From Methylocystis heyeri (GTDB lineage Bacteria; Pseudomonadota; Alphaproteobacteria; Rhizobiales; Beijerinckiaceae): a stretch of DNA of 64,000 nt. Of the stretch, positions 30,651 to 39,013 are shown piece by piece. A program made the translations under genes and the position numbers. Positions within the stretch are counted from its first letter, which is position 1; every line of letters begins with the position of its first letter. The notes beneath the pieces were generated by a model that had not been told where the DNA came from, did no database searches, and saw only the letters and a list, made by a program, of their open reading frames with translations. The DNA is taken from NCBI RefSeq assembly GCF_004802635.2, contig NZ_CP046052.1, positions 1,240,001 through 1,304,000 on the forward strand, given 5' to 3'.

Positions 30651-31067
30651 ATGCCCCTGACCCTCACGCTGACGGAAGGCGTCCTGCCCCATGGCGCCGA
30701 GAAAACGGCGATTGCCCGGATCACCCATGCCTTCCTCAAATCTCACGGCCTTGCCGGCAACAAGACGATGACGCCGAACGTAACCGCCCATGTTCATCTG
30801 GCGCCGAAGGGGCTGACCTTCGCCGGCGGCGAACCGGTGGAAGGCGCCTGGATCGAATGGAAGGTTCCGTCCTTTGCCCTGGCGGACCGCGAAATTCAAA
30901 AAGCATTCTTCGCCGAGGCGGTGCAGATCGTCCACGAACTGTCGGGTGGCAGACTGCCGAAGAGCCACATCTGGGCCAACGCCGTACATGCCGCTGACGG
31001 CGCCTGGACACTGGACGGCGCGGCGATGACCAATGCGGAACTTGTTGCGTCCGTCGCCAAGGGCTGA
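30651..31067 (+). CDS. tautomerase-superfamily protein
   Basis: A 138-residue protein whose Pro2 would become the N-terminal catalytic proline after Met removal, as in 4-oxalocrotonate tautomerase and related enzymes. The length suggests a fused double-repeat monomer. AAAGGAG lies at optimal distance before the ATG. It is the first gene of a short plus-strand unit with a VOC-family gene and a cupin gene. The substrate is unknown. Confidence 0.65.
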   Translation: MPLTLTLTEGVLPHGAEKTAIARITHAFLKSHGLAGNKTMTPNVTAHVHLAPKGLTFAGGEPVEGAWIEWKVPSFALADREIQKAFFAEAVQIVHELSGGRLPKSHIWANAVHAADGAWTLDGAAMTNAELVASVAKG

Positions 31068-31103
31068 CGCCCCGCAACGAAGCCCGGGGGCCGGAGCCGA
31101 GCC

Positions 31104-31502
31104 ATGCGACTATCTCCCTCCTTGTTCTTCTCCGCTCGTTGCGAGGAAGCCCTCCGCTTTTATGAGCGCTGCGGCCTCGGCAAGGCGCAGATCCTGCTGC
31201 GCTGGGGCCAGAACGGCATGCCTGTGCGGACAGAAAGCATGCGCGGCAAAATCCTGCATGCACGCTTCGATGGGCCGGGCGTGCTGTTCTTCGCCTCGGA
31301 CAATGACGACGCCGAACCGATGAAAGGCTCGGCGCTGATGGTGGAAATGAATGATCTTGCCTGCTTGCGGACGCTGTTTGAACGCATGTCGGAAGGCGGG
31401 ACCGTCACTGTCCCGCTGGCGCGCCAGTATTGGGGCTCCGATTTCGGCATGCTGGTCGATGCTTTCGGCGTCCAGTGGATGTTCAACTGCCCGCTGAGCT
31501 GA
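31104..31502 (+). CDS. VOC-family (PhnB/glyoxalase-like) protein
   Basis: A 132-residue single-chain vicinal-oxygen-chelate fold protein of the PhnB-like group. It has SPSLFFSARCEEALRFYERCGLG at the N-terminus and GSDFGMLVDAFGVQWMFNCP at the C-terminus. Such proteins include glyoxalase-related enzymes and antibiotic-binding proteins; the function here is not determined. It follows the tautomerase gene by 36 bp. Confidence 0.78.
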   Translation: MRLSPSLFFSARCEEALRFYERCGLGKAQILLRWGQNGMPVRTESMRGKILHARFDGPGVLFFASDNDDAEPMKGSALMVEMNDLACLRTLFERMSEGGTVTVPLARQYWGSDFGMLVDAFGVQWMFNCPLS

Positions 31503-31542
31503 AAAGCGGGCTGTTACCGCGCCCCACGAAGGAAAAAGGGAA

Positions 31543-32031
31543 ATGTCGCAGTTCAACTTTTCGCACGCGGGAGAAATTGCGGCCGTGAAAATCGAGGCGG
31601 ACATAAAAAAGCGCCTGTTTCTCGGCGCCATGGCCGGCGCCGCCTGCATATTTTCCGGCGCCCCGCTCCGGGCGCAAATCAAGGCGGCGGTTAACACCAC
31701 GGTGTCGCAGCACGGCATTATCCGCACAACGCTCCAGAATCATATCAATGCCGACGGCGAAGAGTTCCGGATGGTTTTGACGACCTATCCGCCGGGAGTG
31801 GGACTGCCGGTTCATCATCACCCTTCGGTCGCGCATAATTACATTCTGGAGGGTGTGGCGGAGTCTCAATATGCAGGCGAAGAGCTTCAGCGCTTTACCG
31901 CAGGCGAGAGCTATCAGGACAAGGCCGACTCTCGGCACATAATCTTCCGCAACCCGGAGGCGACCTCAACGCTCAAATATCTCATCGTCTATACGGTCAA
32001 GAAGGGGCAGCCCTTTCTGATCGTTCCGTAA
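31543..32031 (+). CDS. cupin-domain protein with N-terminal hydrophobic segment
   Basis: A 162-residue protein. Residues about 23-45 (KKRLFLGAMAGAACIFSGAPLRAQ) look like an export signal, although it is preceded by about 22 polar residues, so the actual start may be further in. The cupin barrel (about 70-160) has the metal-binding HHHPSVAHNYILEG motif and a later EGVAESQY stretch. It probably binds a metal and a small ligand in the periplasm. It is the third gene of the tautomerase-VOC-cupin unit. Confidence 0.72.
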   Translation: MSQFNFSHAGEIAAVKIEADIKKRLFLGAMAGAACIFSGAPLRAQIKAAVNTTVSQHGIIRTTLQNHINADGEEFRMVLTTYPPGVGLPVHHHPSVAHNYILEGVAESQYAGEELQRFTAGESYQDKADSRHIIFRNPEATSTLKYLIVYTVKKGQPFLIVP

Positions 32032-32229
32032 CAGCGGCGGCGCACGTCATTTACAGCCGGCTTGATCGTCGAACATCACTTCCTTCGGCTTTTTCGCGCC
32101 TGGTTGAGCTTCGACGAACCCCACCCACAAAAAACGAGAACCACTCCGGACCATCTGATAATCGGCTGGCGCCCTCCCTGCACGGGCGAAGATCACCTGG
32201 ATTTGAGACCAAGCCGCCGCGCAACGCCC

Positions 32230-33762
32230 TCACGCCGACCGTCTTTCCAGCGTGTCTACTTCCGCCGAAGTCGGATCGTGCTCCAGCGACATGGCGGGCA
32301 AGCCGGTATTGCTCTCCGACCAGCTCATGGCCTCTTCCAGGGCGGTATGGTTTATTTTTTCTCCCACCAACGTAAACAGCAGGGTGCTGACGGCGATCTT
32401 CGTATCGAGCCGCAGAGAGGCGTGTCGGATGTACCAGACGTCGAGCGCATCCTTTTGCGCGGGCGTAATGAAAGTCCCGCCGTTGATCTGCGCCCATCCG
32501 GTAATGCCGGGCTTCACCGAAAGGCGCGGGCGAGGATCGCCCGGCTGATCCGCCGAAAGGAGCGGACGCGGACCAATCAGCGACATGTCTCCCACAAGCA
32601 CATTCAGAAGTTGCGGAATTTCATCCAGTCGAGCGGCGCGAACGGCGCGTCCGAGCCGCGACAGGCGGAGGTCGCCTGGAATCCTGGCTCCGGACTTGTC
32701 GAAAGGCGCGCGATAGGTGCGGAATTTATACAAAAGGAATTTGCGTCCGTTCTGACCTATGCGCTGCTGCCAGAAGAAGACCGGAGCGCCGACGTCGAAG
32801 AGAACGAGGCAGGCCGTCAAGAGCGCCAGCGGCAGAAGTAAGATCAGCAAGGTCGAGGCGCCGGCGAGGTCGATGAGGCGTTTCGTCTTGAAATACTCTC
32901 CAGGAACGACTGCGCCTGTCCGATTGGCGCGGGGTTTCGAATAATTCGGCCGCACCGCAAGGTTGAGCGCTTCCGAAACCCGCGCGAATTTGAGGCCTCG
33001 TCCGGCGCACCAGTCTCTCATCCGTTCAACGCCCGCGTGCGACAGGCTCGTTGCGCCGTCGGCAAGCCAGATTTCGTCGATTTCGACGCCGTGCACGGCG
33101 TATTCGTCGAAGACCTCTGCGATCTCGTCGACATGGCCGATGATTTTCACGCCGGCGATCGTTCTTCCGTGGAAGGCCTCGCGGACGTCCAGCGCCCCCA
33201 CAACTCGCGTGGTGCGCGGCTGCTGAAGATCCAGCAGCTTGATTGCAGTGGCCGCGAAACGATCGACGCCGATCAGGATGACGTGGCGCATATGCTGCGG
33301 CCAGATCTCCTCGGCGATCTTATCCGCTTCCGACCACGCTTCGTTATAAAGGACCCTTGCGAGCGTCCGGCTGAAAATCATGCCCGAGCCGAGGACCAGC
33401 GCATAGATCAGCGGCATGGAGCGGGGAATGCCCTCCAGGCGGGTGAAGATGAAGAGAATGATTCCGCTTGAAGTCGCCGTCGTCGCGACCGCGGCGCAAA
33501 CCGCGAGGACATCGTGAACGGAAAAGAAATGGCTCACCCCGTCGCTTACGCGGAACAGCCGGAAGGCCACCAGAGCGCAGACGATAGTGACGAGCGCATA
33601 TTGGTAGCCCGGCGCTAATTCATTGGGGAAATTGCCGGTATCGAGCAGGCCTGGATCACGCAACGCGAGCGCGATAAACGGAGCGGCCACCACCCATGAT
33701 AAATCGAAAGATGAAAGCCTAGGGGGCGCGGTCAATCTCGATGCGGGGAAGTCTAAGCCCAT
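32230..33762 (-). CDS. initiating undecaprenyl-phosphate sugar-1-phosphate transferase (WcaJ-like)
   Basis: A 510-residue polyprenyl-phosphate glycosylphosphotransferase that starts polysaccharide repeat synthesis by loading the first sugar phosphate onto undecaprenyl phosphate. The N-terminal half has about four membrane helices and a Rossmann-like cytoplasmic domain. The C-terminal bacterial sugar transferase domain is clear: KRLIDLAG, LYKFRTY, LDEIPQLLNVLVGDMSLIGPRPLL and KPGITGWAQINGG. It is the last gene of the surface-polysaccharide locus. An IS5-family element ends 13-17 bp before its ATG, and the AGGGGA ribosome-binding site lies at that junction, so expression is probably uncoupled from the upstream genes. 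Confidence 0.92.
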   Translation of the reverse strand: MGLDFPASRLTAPPRLSSFDLSWVVAAPFIALALRDPGLLDTGNFPNELAPGYQYALVTIVCALVAFRLFRVSDGVSHFFSVHDVLAVCAAVATTATSSGIILFIFTRLEGIPRSMPLIYALVLGSGMIFSRTLARVLYNEAWSEADKIAEEIWPQHMRHVILIGVDRFAATAIKLLDLQQPRTTRVVGALDVREAFHGRTIAGVKIIGHVDEIAEVFDEYAVHGVEIDEIWLADGATSLSHAGVERMRDWCAGRGLKFARVSEALNLAVRPNYSKPRANRTGAVVPGEYFKTKRLIDLAGASTLLILLLPLALLTACLVLFDVGAPVFFWQQRIGQNGRKFLLYKFRTYRAPFDKSGARIPGDLRLSRLGRAVRAARLDEIPQLLNVLVGDMSLIGPRPLLSADQPGDPRPRLSVKPGITGWAQINGGTFITPAQKDALDVWYIRHASLRLDTKIAVSTLLFTLVGEKINHTALEEAMSWSESNTGLPAMSLEHDPTSAEVDTLERRSA

Positions 33763-33778
33763 TGCACATGTCCCCTAG

Positions 33779-34609
33779 GGCTTGTTGAGATTCATCGCGA
33801 ATTGATGAGCGCGGCGGCGAGGCGGATCATGGCTGTGAAGCTTTGATCGGTTTTGTCGGCGCGCAGGGCGATCCGCTTGAACTCCTTGAGTTTGCCGAAG
33901 AAGTTTTCGATGAGGTGACGGGCTTTGTAAAGCTCGATGTCGATGGCGAGAGGCGCGTTTCGTCTTGGATGTTGGGAGATGACGATTTGCGCGCCGCGCT
34001 CGTTCAGTTCGGCGACGATCCAGTCGCTGTCGAAGGCCTTGTCGGCGAGCAGCGCGCCAAATTCGACGCCCTCGATCAAAGGCGCGACGCCGACCGTGTC
34101 GAAGCGTTGCCCCGGCAGCAGAACGAAGCGGACCAAATTGCCGAGCGCGTCGGTGAGCGCGAGGATTTTGGTGGTCCAGCCGCCTTTGGATTTGCCTATG
34201 GCCTGGCCCTGAGTCCCCCTTTTGCGCCCTGTCCATGGCGGTGGACCTTGACGATGGTGGCGTCGATCATGGCGTATTCCATGTCTGGATCGTCCGACAC
34301 GGCGTCAAACATCCGCTTGAACACATCGGCCTTCACCCAATCGCGAAAGCGTTTGAACACGGTGTTCCACTTGCCGAAGGCGGGAGGCAGATCGCGCCAG
34401 GGGCTGCCCGTGCGCGCAATCCACAAGATCGCCTCTAAAAACAATCGCCCATCGCTCCCGGTCCGGCCGGGATCGGAGGGCTTGCCAAGACAAAAGGGCT
34501 CCAGCTTCGACCATTGGCCGTCCGTCAGACAGAATCGGGGCATTGCAAACTCCTTTCGGAGCTTGAATCATCCTTCCACCAAAATGGGAATCCTGATTCT
34601 CAACAGGCC
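33779..34609 (-). mobile_element. IS5-family insertion sequence (two-frame transposase)
   Basis: An 831-bp element with imperfect terminal inverted repeats: GGCTTGTTGAGATTC at the left and GGCCTGTTGAGAATC read inward from the right (13 of 15 matching). CTAG flanks both ends (33775-33778 and 34610-34613) and could be the target duplication; a 2-bp TA duplication with longer ends is also possible. Size and a split transposase fit the IS427-like group of IS5. No internal damage is visible, so it may be active or recently active. Confidence 0.9.
33792..34543 (-). CDS. IS5-family DDE transposase, expressed by -1 frameshift
   Basis: The first frame (34543 to 34196) encodes the DUF4096-like N-terminal part and the first catalytic Asp (AMIDATIVKVH). 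The second frame (ending at 33792) encodes GKSKGGWTTKI, the second Asp in LADKAFDSDW and the catalytic Glu in HLIENFFGKLKEFKRI. The frames overlap at an A4G5 run (complement of 34215-34223), where a -1 slip moves reading from the first frame into the second. Together they give about 250 residues, a normal size for this group. Confidence 0.85.
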
Positions 34610-34774
34610 CTAGTCTGCACTCTCCTCGTTTAGAGAATTTCGAGTTGGCCATCCACGCGACTAAAAGCCGCAAAACTCAACAATATTATCGACCTAGACA
34701 AAACGCCCGGTCGCGAGAAAACTCGTATTTTCGAATCGTCGTGAAGATCGGGACTCAAAGGCGCTGACGCGGCG

Positions 34775-35908
34775 CTACGCTTGCGATCGCATCTCATGGT
34801 AAACGGCCAGTGTCTGCGCGATGACGATTTTCTCGTCGAATTCGGCCAGAGCTTTCGCTCGCGCGGCAAGACCCAGCCTTCGCGCCAGTCCGGGGTCGTC
34901 CTGCAGGCGGGCGATCGCCTCCGCCAGGGCCTGTGCGTTGCGTATCGGCACAAGCAGGCCGTTCACGCCATGCGTCACCACCTCGCGGCAACCGGGCGCG
35001 TCGGTTGCAATCAACGGCTTTGCGCAGGCCGCGGCTTCGATCAATGTCTTGGGCAGTCCTTCACGATAACTCGGCAGCGCCACGATATCGGCGGCGAGCA
35101 GAAGAGCCGGCATGTCATCGACGTGGCCGAGCCAGTCTACGAGCCCTTCCGCCTGCCACGCAGCGATGGTCGCTTCGGGCGCCGCGGCAGGATTGCCCGG
35201 GTCCGGAGCGCCGGCCAAGGTAAAGCGAATATCCCTGCCCTCCGCCTTCAGAAGACGCGCTGCGTCGACGAACTCGGCGAGGCCTTTGTCCCACAACAGC
35301 CGGGCGGCGAGCAGGACGCGCAATGGGCGGTTCTCGGCGACTTCTTCGTCGTCGCCCGGAATAAATCTGGCGCAGTCCACTCCCGATCCGCGGATGAGGC
35401 GGATCTTATCTACGGAAACGAGGCGCGCGCGCTCGAAGAGCGTCACGTCGTCGGGATTCTGCAATATCAGTCTGGCCTGCCCCCCGCCGAGAGCAAGGCG
35501 CATCAGACCGCGCACCCAGGGCCGCAATATCCGCGCCTTCAGGGAATTGCTGATGAACACATAGCCCATCCCAGCTACGGCGTTGATGCGAGCCGCGCCG
35601 GCCAAACGGCCGACCAGAGCGCCGTAAACGACGCATTTGATGGTGAAGCCATGCACCACGTCGGGCCGCTCGCGACGCAACAGCCTGAATAGCCAGCCGA
35701 GCAGCGCGAGTTCACGCAACGGGTTCAGGCTTCTGCGGTCCATCGGGGCGGGTATCCACCGAAAACCCAGCGCCTCCAGCTTTTCGCCATAAAGCCCCGG
35801 CGGGGAGACCAGCGTCACGTCGTGGCCGCGATCCTTCAGCGCGGCGGCGAGTGTTCGCCGGAAGTTGAAGAGATACCAGTCGGTGTTGGCGAACAGGAGG
35901 ACTTTCAA
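34775..35908 (-). CDS. GT4 family glycosyltransferase
   Basis: A 377-residue retaining glycosyltransferase with two Rossmann domains. The N-terminal FANTDWYLFNFRRTLAAALKDRGHDVTLVSP and the C-terminal LPSYREGLPKTLIEAAACAKPLIATDAPGCREVV (E-x7-E motif) are typical of GT4 enzymes such as those adding HexNAc residues. It starts with TTG, overlapping the EpsG stop, so it is translationally coupled. It acts on lipid-linked oligosaccharide at the cytoplasmic face; the donor is unknown. Confidence 0.88.
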   Translation of the reverse strand: MKVLLFANTDWYLFNFRRTLAAALKDRGHDVTLVSPPGLYGEKLEALGFRWIPAPMDRRSLNPLRELALLGWLFRLLRRERPDVVHGFTIKCVVYGALVGRLAGAARINAVAGMGYVFISNSLKARILRPWVRGLMRLALGGGQARLILQNPDDVTLFERARLVSVDKIRLIRGSGVDCARFIPGDDEEVAENRPLRVLLAARLLWDKGLAEFVDAARLLKAEGRDIRFTLAGAPDPGNPAAAPEATIAAWQAEGLVDWLGHVDDMPALLLAADIVALPSYREGLPKTLIEAAACAKPLIATDAPGCREVVTHGVNGLLVPIRNAQALAEAIARLQDDPGLARRLGLAARAKALAEFDEKIVIAQTLAVYHEMRSQA

Positions 35909-37056
35909 AATGCGAGCACCAACGGATAGAAGTTATACGGCACCCAGGCGTAGACATTCGATGCAAAGTTGAGCCAAACCGCCATTACAAGTCCGTAATA
36001 GAAGAGCGTGGCAGCCGTCAGCGCAGCCGCATCCTTGCTTGCGGGCAAGGGTCGGGTCGGGTCATGAGAGGCGACAACGCCATATCGGCCGCGTCCAGGG
36101 AGTTCGTGCGCGCCGAACACGTAAGGCAAACGCGCAAATACCACGATCTGAAGAGGCAGCATGTAGAGCGCCATGCGATCCAGCGCGGTGGAGGCCGAGG
36201 GCATGATCAGGAAGCCGCCAAACTGCGCCAGCGCGATGATCGAAAACCATTTCCAGAGCGACTCCTCCGCGGCCGAAAAGGAGAATCTGGCGCGCCATCT
36301 CAAAAAGGCGGCTCCCGGCAACGCGTTCATCAGCAATCGCACGGCCGCTCCCTCCGATTGCACGGCGCCCCCGACATAGGTGGAAACAAGGTTGTCCGCG
36401 CTTTTCTCGAGCAGAAGATAGTAAAGAACCACCGCGGTCGCGCCGACCCACGCCATGGTCAACAATCGGTTGCTCGAACCCGCCAGGGCGGCGACCGGAA
36501 TGAGCAATATCGCCGAGCGGTGAAAGGTGGCCGCGAACGCTACGCACAGGACGAATTTGAAAGTCGATTTTCGGGCTAGCGCTACGAGGCCCAGCATCTC
36601 GAGCCCCAAGGCGATGCCCTGGCGGCTGTAACCCATCCCGACGACGATCACGAGATACGGCACCGAGACCGCCAGCGCCAGCCAGGGCCAAGGCTGGTTC
36701 TGGCAGAACACCACCAAGCCGAAAGCGAAGATGGCCGCGCCGATCAGGTTGACGCCGTAGATGTCCCAGCCCATGTGCAGGCTGATCCAGTTCAGCGCGT
36801 AATAAGAGGGATCGATGAGCTGAAAGACGTCCCAGAATTCGACGCCTCTGACTTCGCCGAGGAACCTTGCGTAATTCTGCCAGTCTCCGCCGACTTGAAA
36901 ACGGTAGCCGATCAGCAGCGTCCACGCCAGCCAGACCAGAGACCACGCAAAATAGGTCGACGCCGGGCGCGGTCTGAACGCGGGGACGCCGTCGGCGCCG
37001 CTCGCAGCCAACGCCGCCAAAGACGGGAACGCGAACATCGCCCAATATGGCCACAT
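35905..37056 (-). CDS. EpsG-family polysaccharide polymerase-like membrane protein
   Basis: A 383-residue protein with about ten membrane helices and the EpsG family N-terminus (TYFAWSLVWLAWTLLIGYRFQVGGDWQNY). EpsG-like proteins are thought to polymerise repeat units at the outer face of the inner membrane. It begins one base after asnB and overlaps the next gene, so it lies within a tightly coupled operon. A second polymerase/ligase-like gene occurs at the 5' end of the same locus. Confidence 0.82.
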   Translation of the reverse strand: MWPYWAMFAFPSLAALAASGADGVPAFRPRPASTYFAWSLVWLAWTLLIGYRFQVGGDWQNYARFLGEVRGVEFWDVFQLIDPSYYALNWISLHMGWDIYGVNLIGAAIFAFGLVVFCQNQPWPWLALAVSVPYLVIVVGMGYSRQGIALGLEMLGLVALARKSTFKFVLCVAFAATFHRSAILLIPVAALAGSSNRLLTMAWVGATAVVLYYLLLEKSADNLVSTYVGGAVQSEGAAVRLLMNALPGAAFLRWRARFSFSAAEESLWKWFSIIALAQFGGFLIMPSASTALDRMALYMLPLQIVVFARLPYVFGAHELPGRGRYGVVASHDPTRPLPASKDAAALTAATLFYYGLVMAVWLNFASNVYAWVPYNFYPLVLAF

Positions 37057-37057
37057 C

Positions 37058-39013
37058 TTACGAGTTCGCCTCGAGCCAGGCCTGAAACATCAGCACGCTC
37101 CACAACCGACCCGTACAGTCGCGGCGGCCGCCGAGATGTCGCCCCCAGGCCTCGCGAATAGGTTTCGCGTCGAGATACCCTTCCCGATCCAGCCGGCTTT
37201 CTTCCAGGAGGTCCTCCGCCCAATCGCGCAGCGGGCCGCGAAGCCACTGGCCCAGCGGAATGGAAAACCCCGCCTTCGGGCGTTCGATCAACTCGCGCGG
37301 CACATATTTATACAACAGCTGACGCAGCGCCCACTTTCCTTGGCCGTCGCGAATTTTCATGTGCAGCGGCAAGCGCCAGGCGAGTTCGACGACCCGGTGA
37401 TCGAGAAACGGAGCCCGGGTTTCGAGGCTCACCCCCATCGCCGCGCGATCCACCTTGGTCAGGATGTCGTCGGGCAGGTAGGTCAGGCTGTCCCACAGCA
37501 TCATTCTATGCTCTGGTTCGGTCACGCCCGCCGTCAAACCCGCGTCGTCGAGCTGCGTAGGCAGAAAGCCGGCGCCGAGCGCCAGCAGGCGCCCATCCGG
37601 CCATTCCTTCACCAGACTGCGATAGAAGTCGTCCAGACTGTCGACGTTTTGAAGCCGGCTGGCCAATTTGTGCGCCTTCTCTTCAAGGCGCGCCACGCCC
37701 CCCACGCCGCCGGACGCACTGCCGAGCGCGCTCCAGATCCATGATGGCGTGGCGCAAATGGCGGAAGCCAGGCGCCGGCGCAGCGCAGGGGGCGTCCGGC
37801 CGAGCAACCCGAACACCCGCCTCGCCCAGATGTAGCGATTATAGCCGCCGAAATGCTCGTCTCCGGCGTCGCCCGAGAGCGCGACGGTGACGCGCCGCGA
37901 CGCCGCCTTGCAGATCAGATAGGTCGGGATTTGCGAGCTGTCGGCGAATGGCTCGTCGTACAATCGGGGAAGAAGGGGAATCACCGCCCGCGCGTCCGCC
38001 GCGCCGAGGCGCAGCTCATGATGATCGGAGCCCAAATGGCGCGCCACCGCCAGAGCGTGGGGCGATTCGTCAAAACCCGCTTCGTCGAATCCCACGGTGA
38101 AAGTCTGCACGGGTCGGGCGGATTGCGCCTGCATCAAAGCGACGATCATGGAGGAATCGACGCCGCCCGACAGGAAGGCCCCCAAGGGCGCGTCGGCCAC
38201 GGACTGCAGGCCGACCGCTTCGTGCAGGGCCGCCTCCAGCAGTGAGAGCGCCTCGTTCTCGTCCCGGAACGGGTTCGCCAGACCCTGCCTCGCCGTCTGC
38301 GCCGCGTTCCAATATGGCTCGATCTGAAGCCGCTGATCCGGCAAATCCTCCGCCCGGAGGGTAAGCAGACTGGCGGGCGCCAGCTTGAAGACGCCCTCGT
38401 AAATCGAGTAAGGCGCGGGCACGACGGAATATTGCAGATAAAGGCCCAAAGCATCCCGGCTCACCGGGTTGGCGAAGCCCGGATAGGCGCGCAAGGCTTT
38501 CAGCTCCGAGCCAAACGCGAATGCGCGTTTGGCGCCTTGGCCGACCCAGCCGTAATAGAGCGGCTTCTCGCCGAAACGATCCCGCCCGAGCGTGAGGCGG
38601 CGTTCGATCCGATCCCATAAAGCGAAGGCGAACATTCCCACCGCCCGCTCCAGCGTAGGGACCACGCCCCATTCGGCGAATCCCGCCAGCAATGTTTCGG
38701 TGTCCGAATGGCCGCGCCATGGGGGCCTGCAGCCTTCTTGCTCCAGCACAGCGCGCAACTCGCGGTGATTGTAAACCTCGCCGTTGAAGACCAGCACGTA
38801 ACGGCCGCAGGCGGAGTGCATGGGCTGGCGCCCGGCGGCGGACAGATCGACGATCGCGAGGCGGCGGAACCCCAACGCTACTCCCGCTTCGGCGTCCGCA
38901 AAGGCGCCCTCGTCGTCCGGCCCGCGATGCCGAACGGAATCCGCCATCGCCGATATGACGGTCTTCATATCCGCCGGCGGACGCGCCGCAATGAACCCGG
39001 CCAGCCCGCACAT
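37058..39013 (-). CDS. asnB: asparagine synthase (glutamine-hydrolysing) family protein
   Basis: A 651-residue class II glutamine amidotransferase plus ATP-pyrophosphatase. Cys2 is the nucleophile (MCGLAGF), which fixes the start at 39013. The glutaminase domain spans about 2-215 and the synthetase P-loop SGGVDSS is at 282-288. In polysaccharide loci such proteins often amidate a uronic or nonulosonic sugar carboxylate instead of making asparagine. The location between glycosyltransferase and EpsG genes favours this role, but it is not proven. Its ATG overlaps the previous stop. Confidence 0.88.
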   Translation of the reverse strand: MCGLAGFIAARPPADMKTVISAMADSVRHRGPDDEGAFADAEAGVALGFRRLAIVDLSAAGRQPMHSACGRYVLVFNGEVYNHRELRAVLEQEGCRPPWRGHSDTETLLAGFAEWGVVPTLERAVGMFAFALWDRIERRLTLGRDRFGEKPLYYGWVGQGAKRAFAFGSELKALRAYPGFANPVSRDALGLYLQYSVVPAPYSIYEGVFKLAPASLLTLRAEDLPDQRLQIEPYWNAAQTARQGLANPFRDENEALSLLEAALHEAVGLQSVADAPLGAFLSGGVDSSMIVALMQAQSARPVQTFTVGFDEAGFDESPHALAVARHLGSDHHELRLGAADARAVIPLLPRLYDEPFADSSQIPTYLICKAASRRVTVALSGDAGDEHFGGYNRYIWARRVFGLLGRTPPALRRRLASAICATPSWIWSALGSASGGVGGVARLEEKAHKLASRLQNVDSLDDFYRSLVKEWPDGRLLALGAGFLPTQLDDAGLTAGVTEPEHRMMLWDSLTYLPDDILTKVDRAAMGVSLETRAPFLDHRVVELAWRLPLHMKIRDGQGKWALRQLLYKYVPRELIERPKAGFSIPLGQWLRGPLRDWAEDLLEESRLDREGYLDAKPIREAWGRHLGGRRDCTGRLWSVLMFQAWLEANS

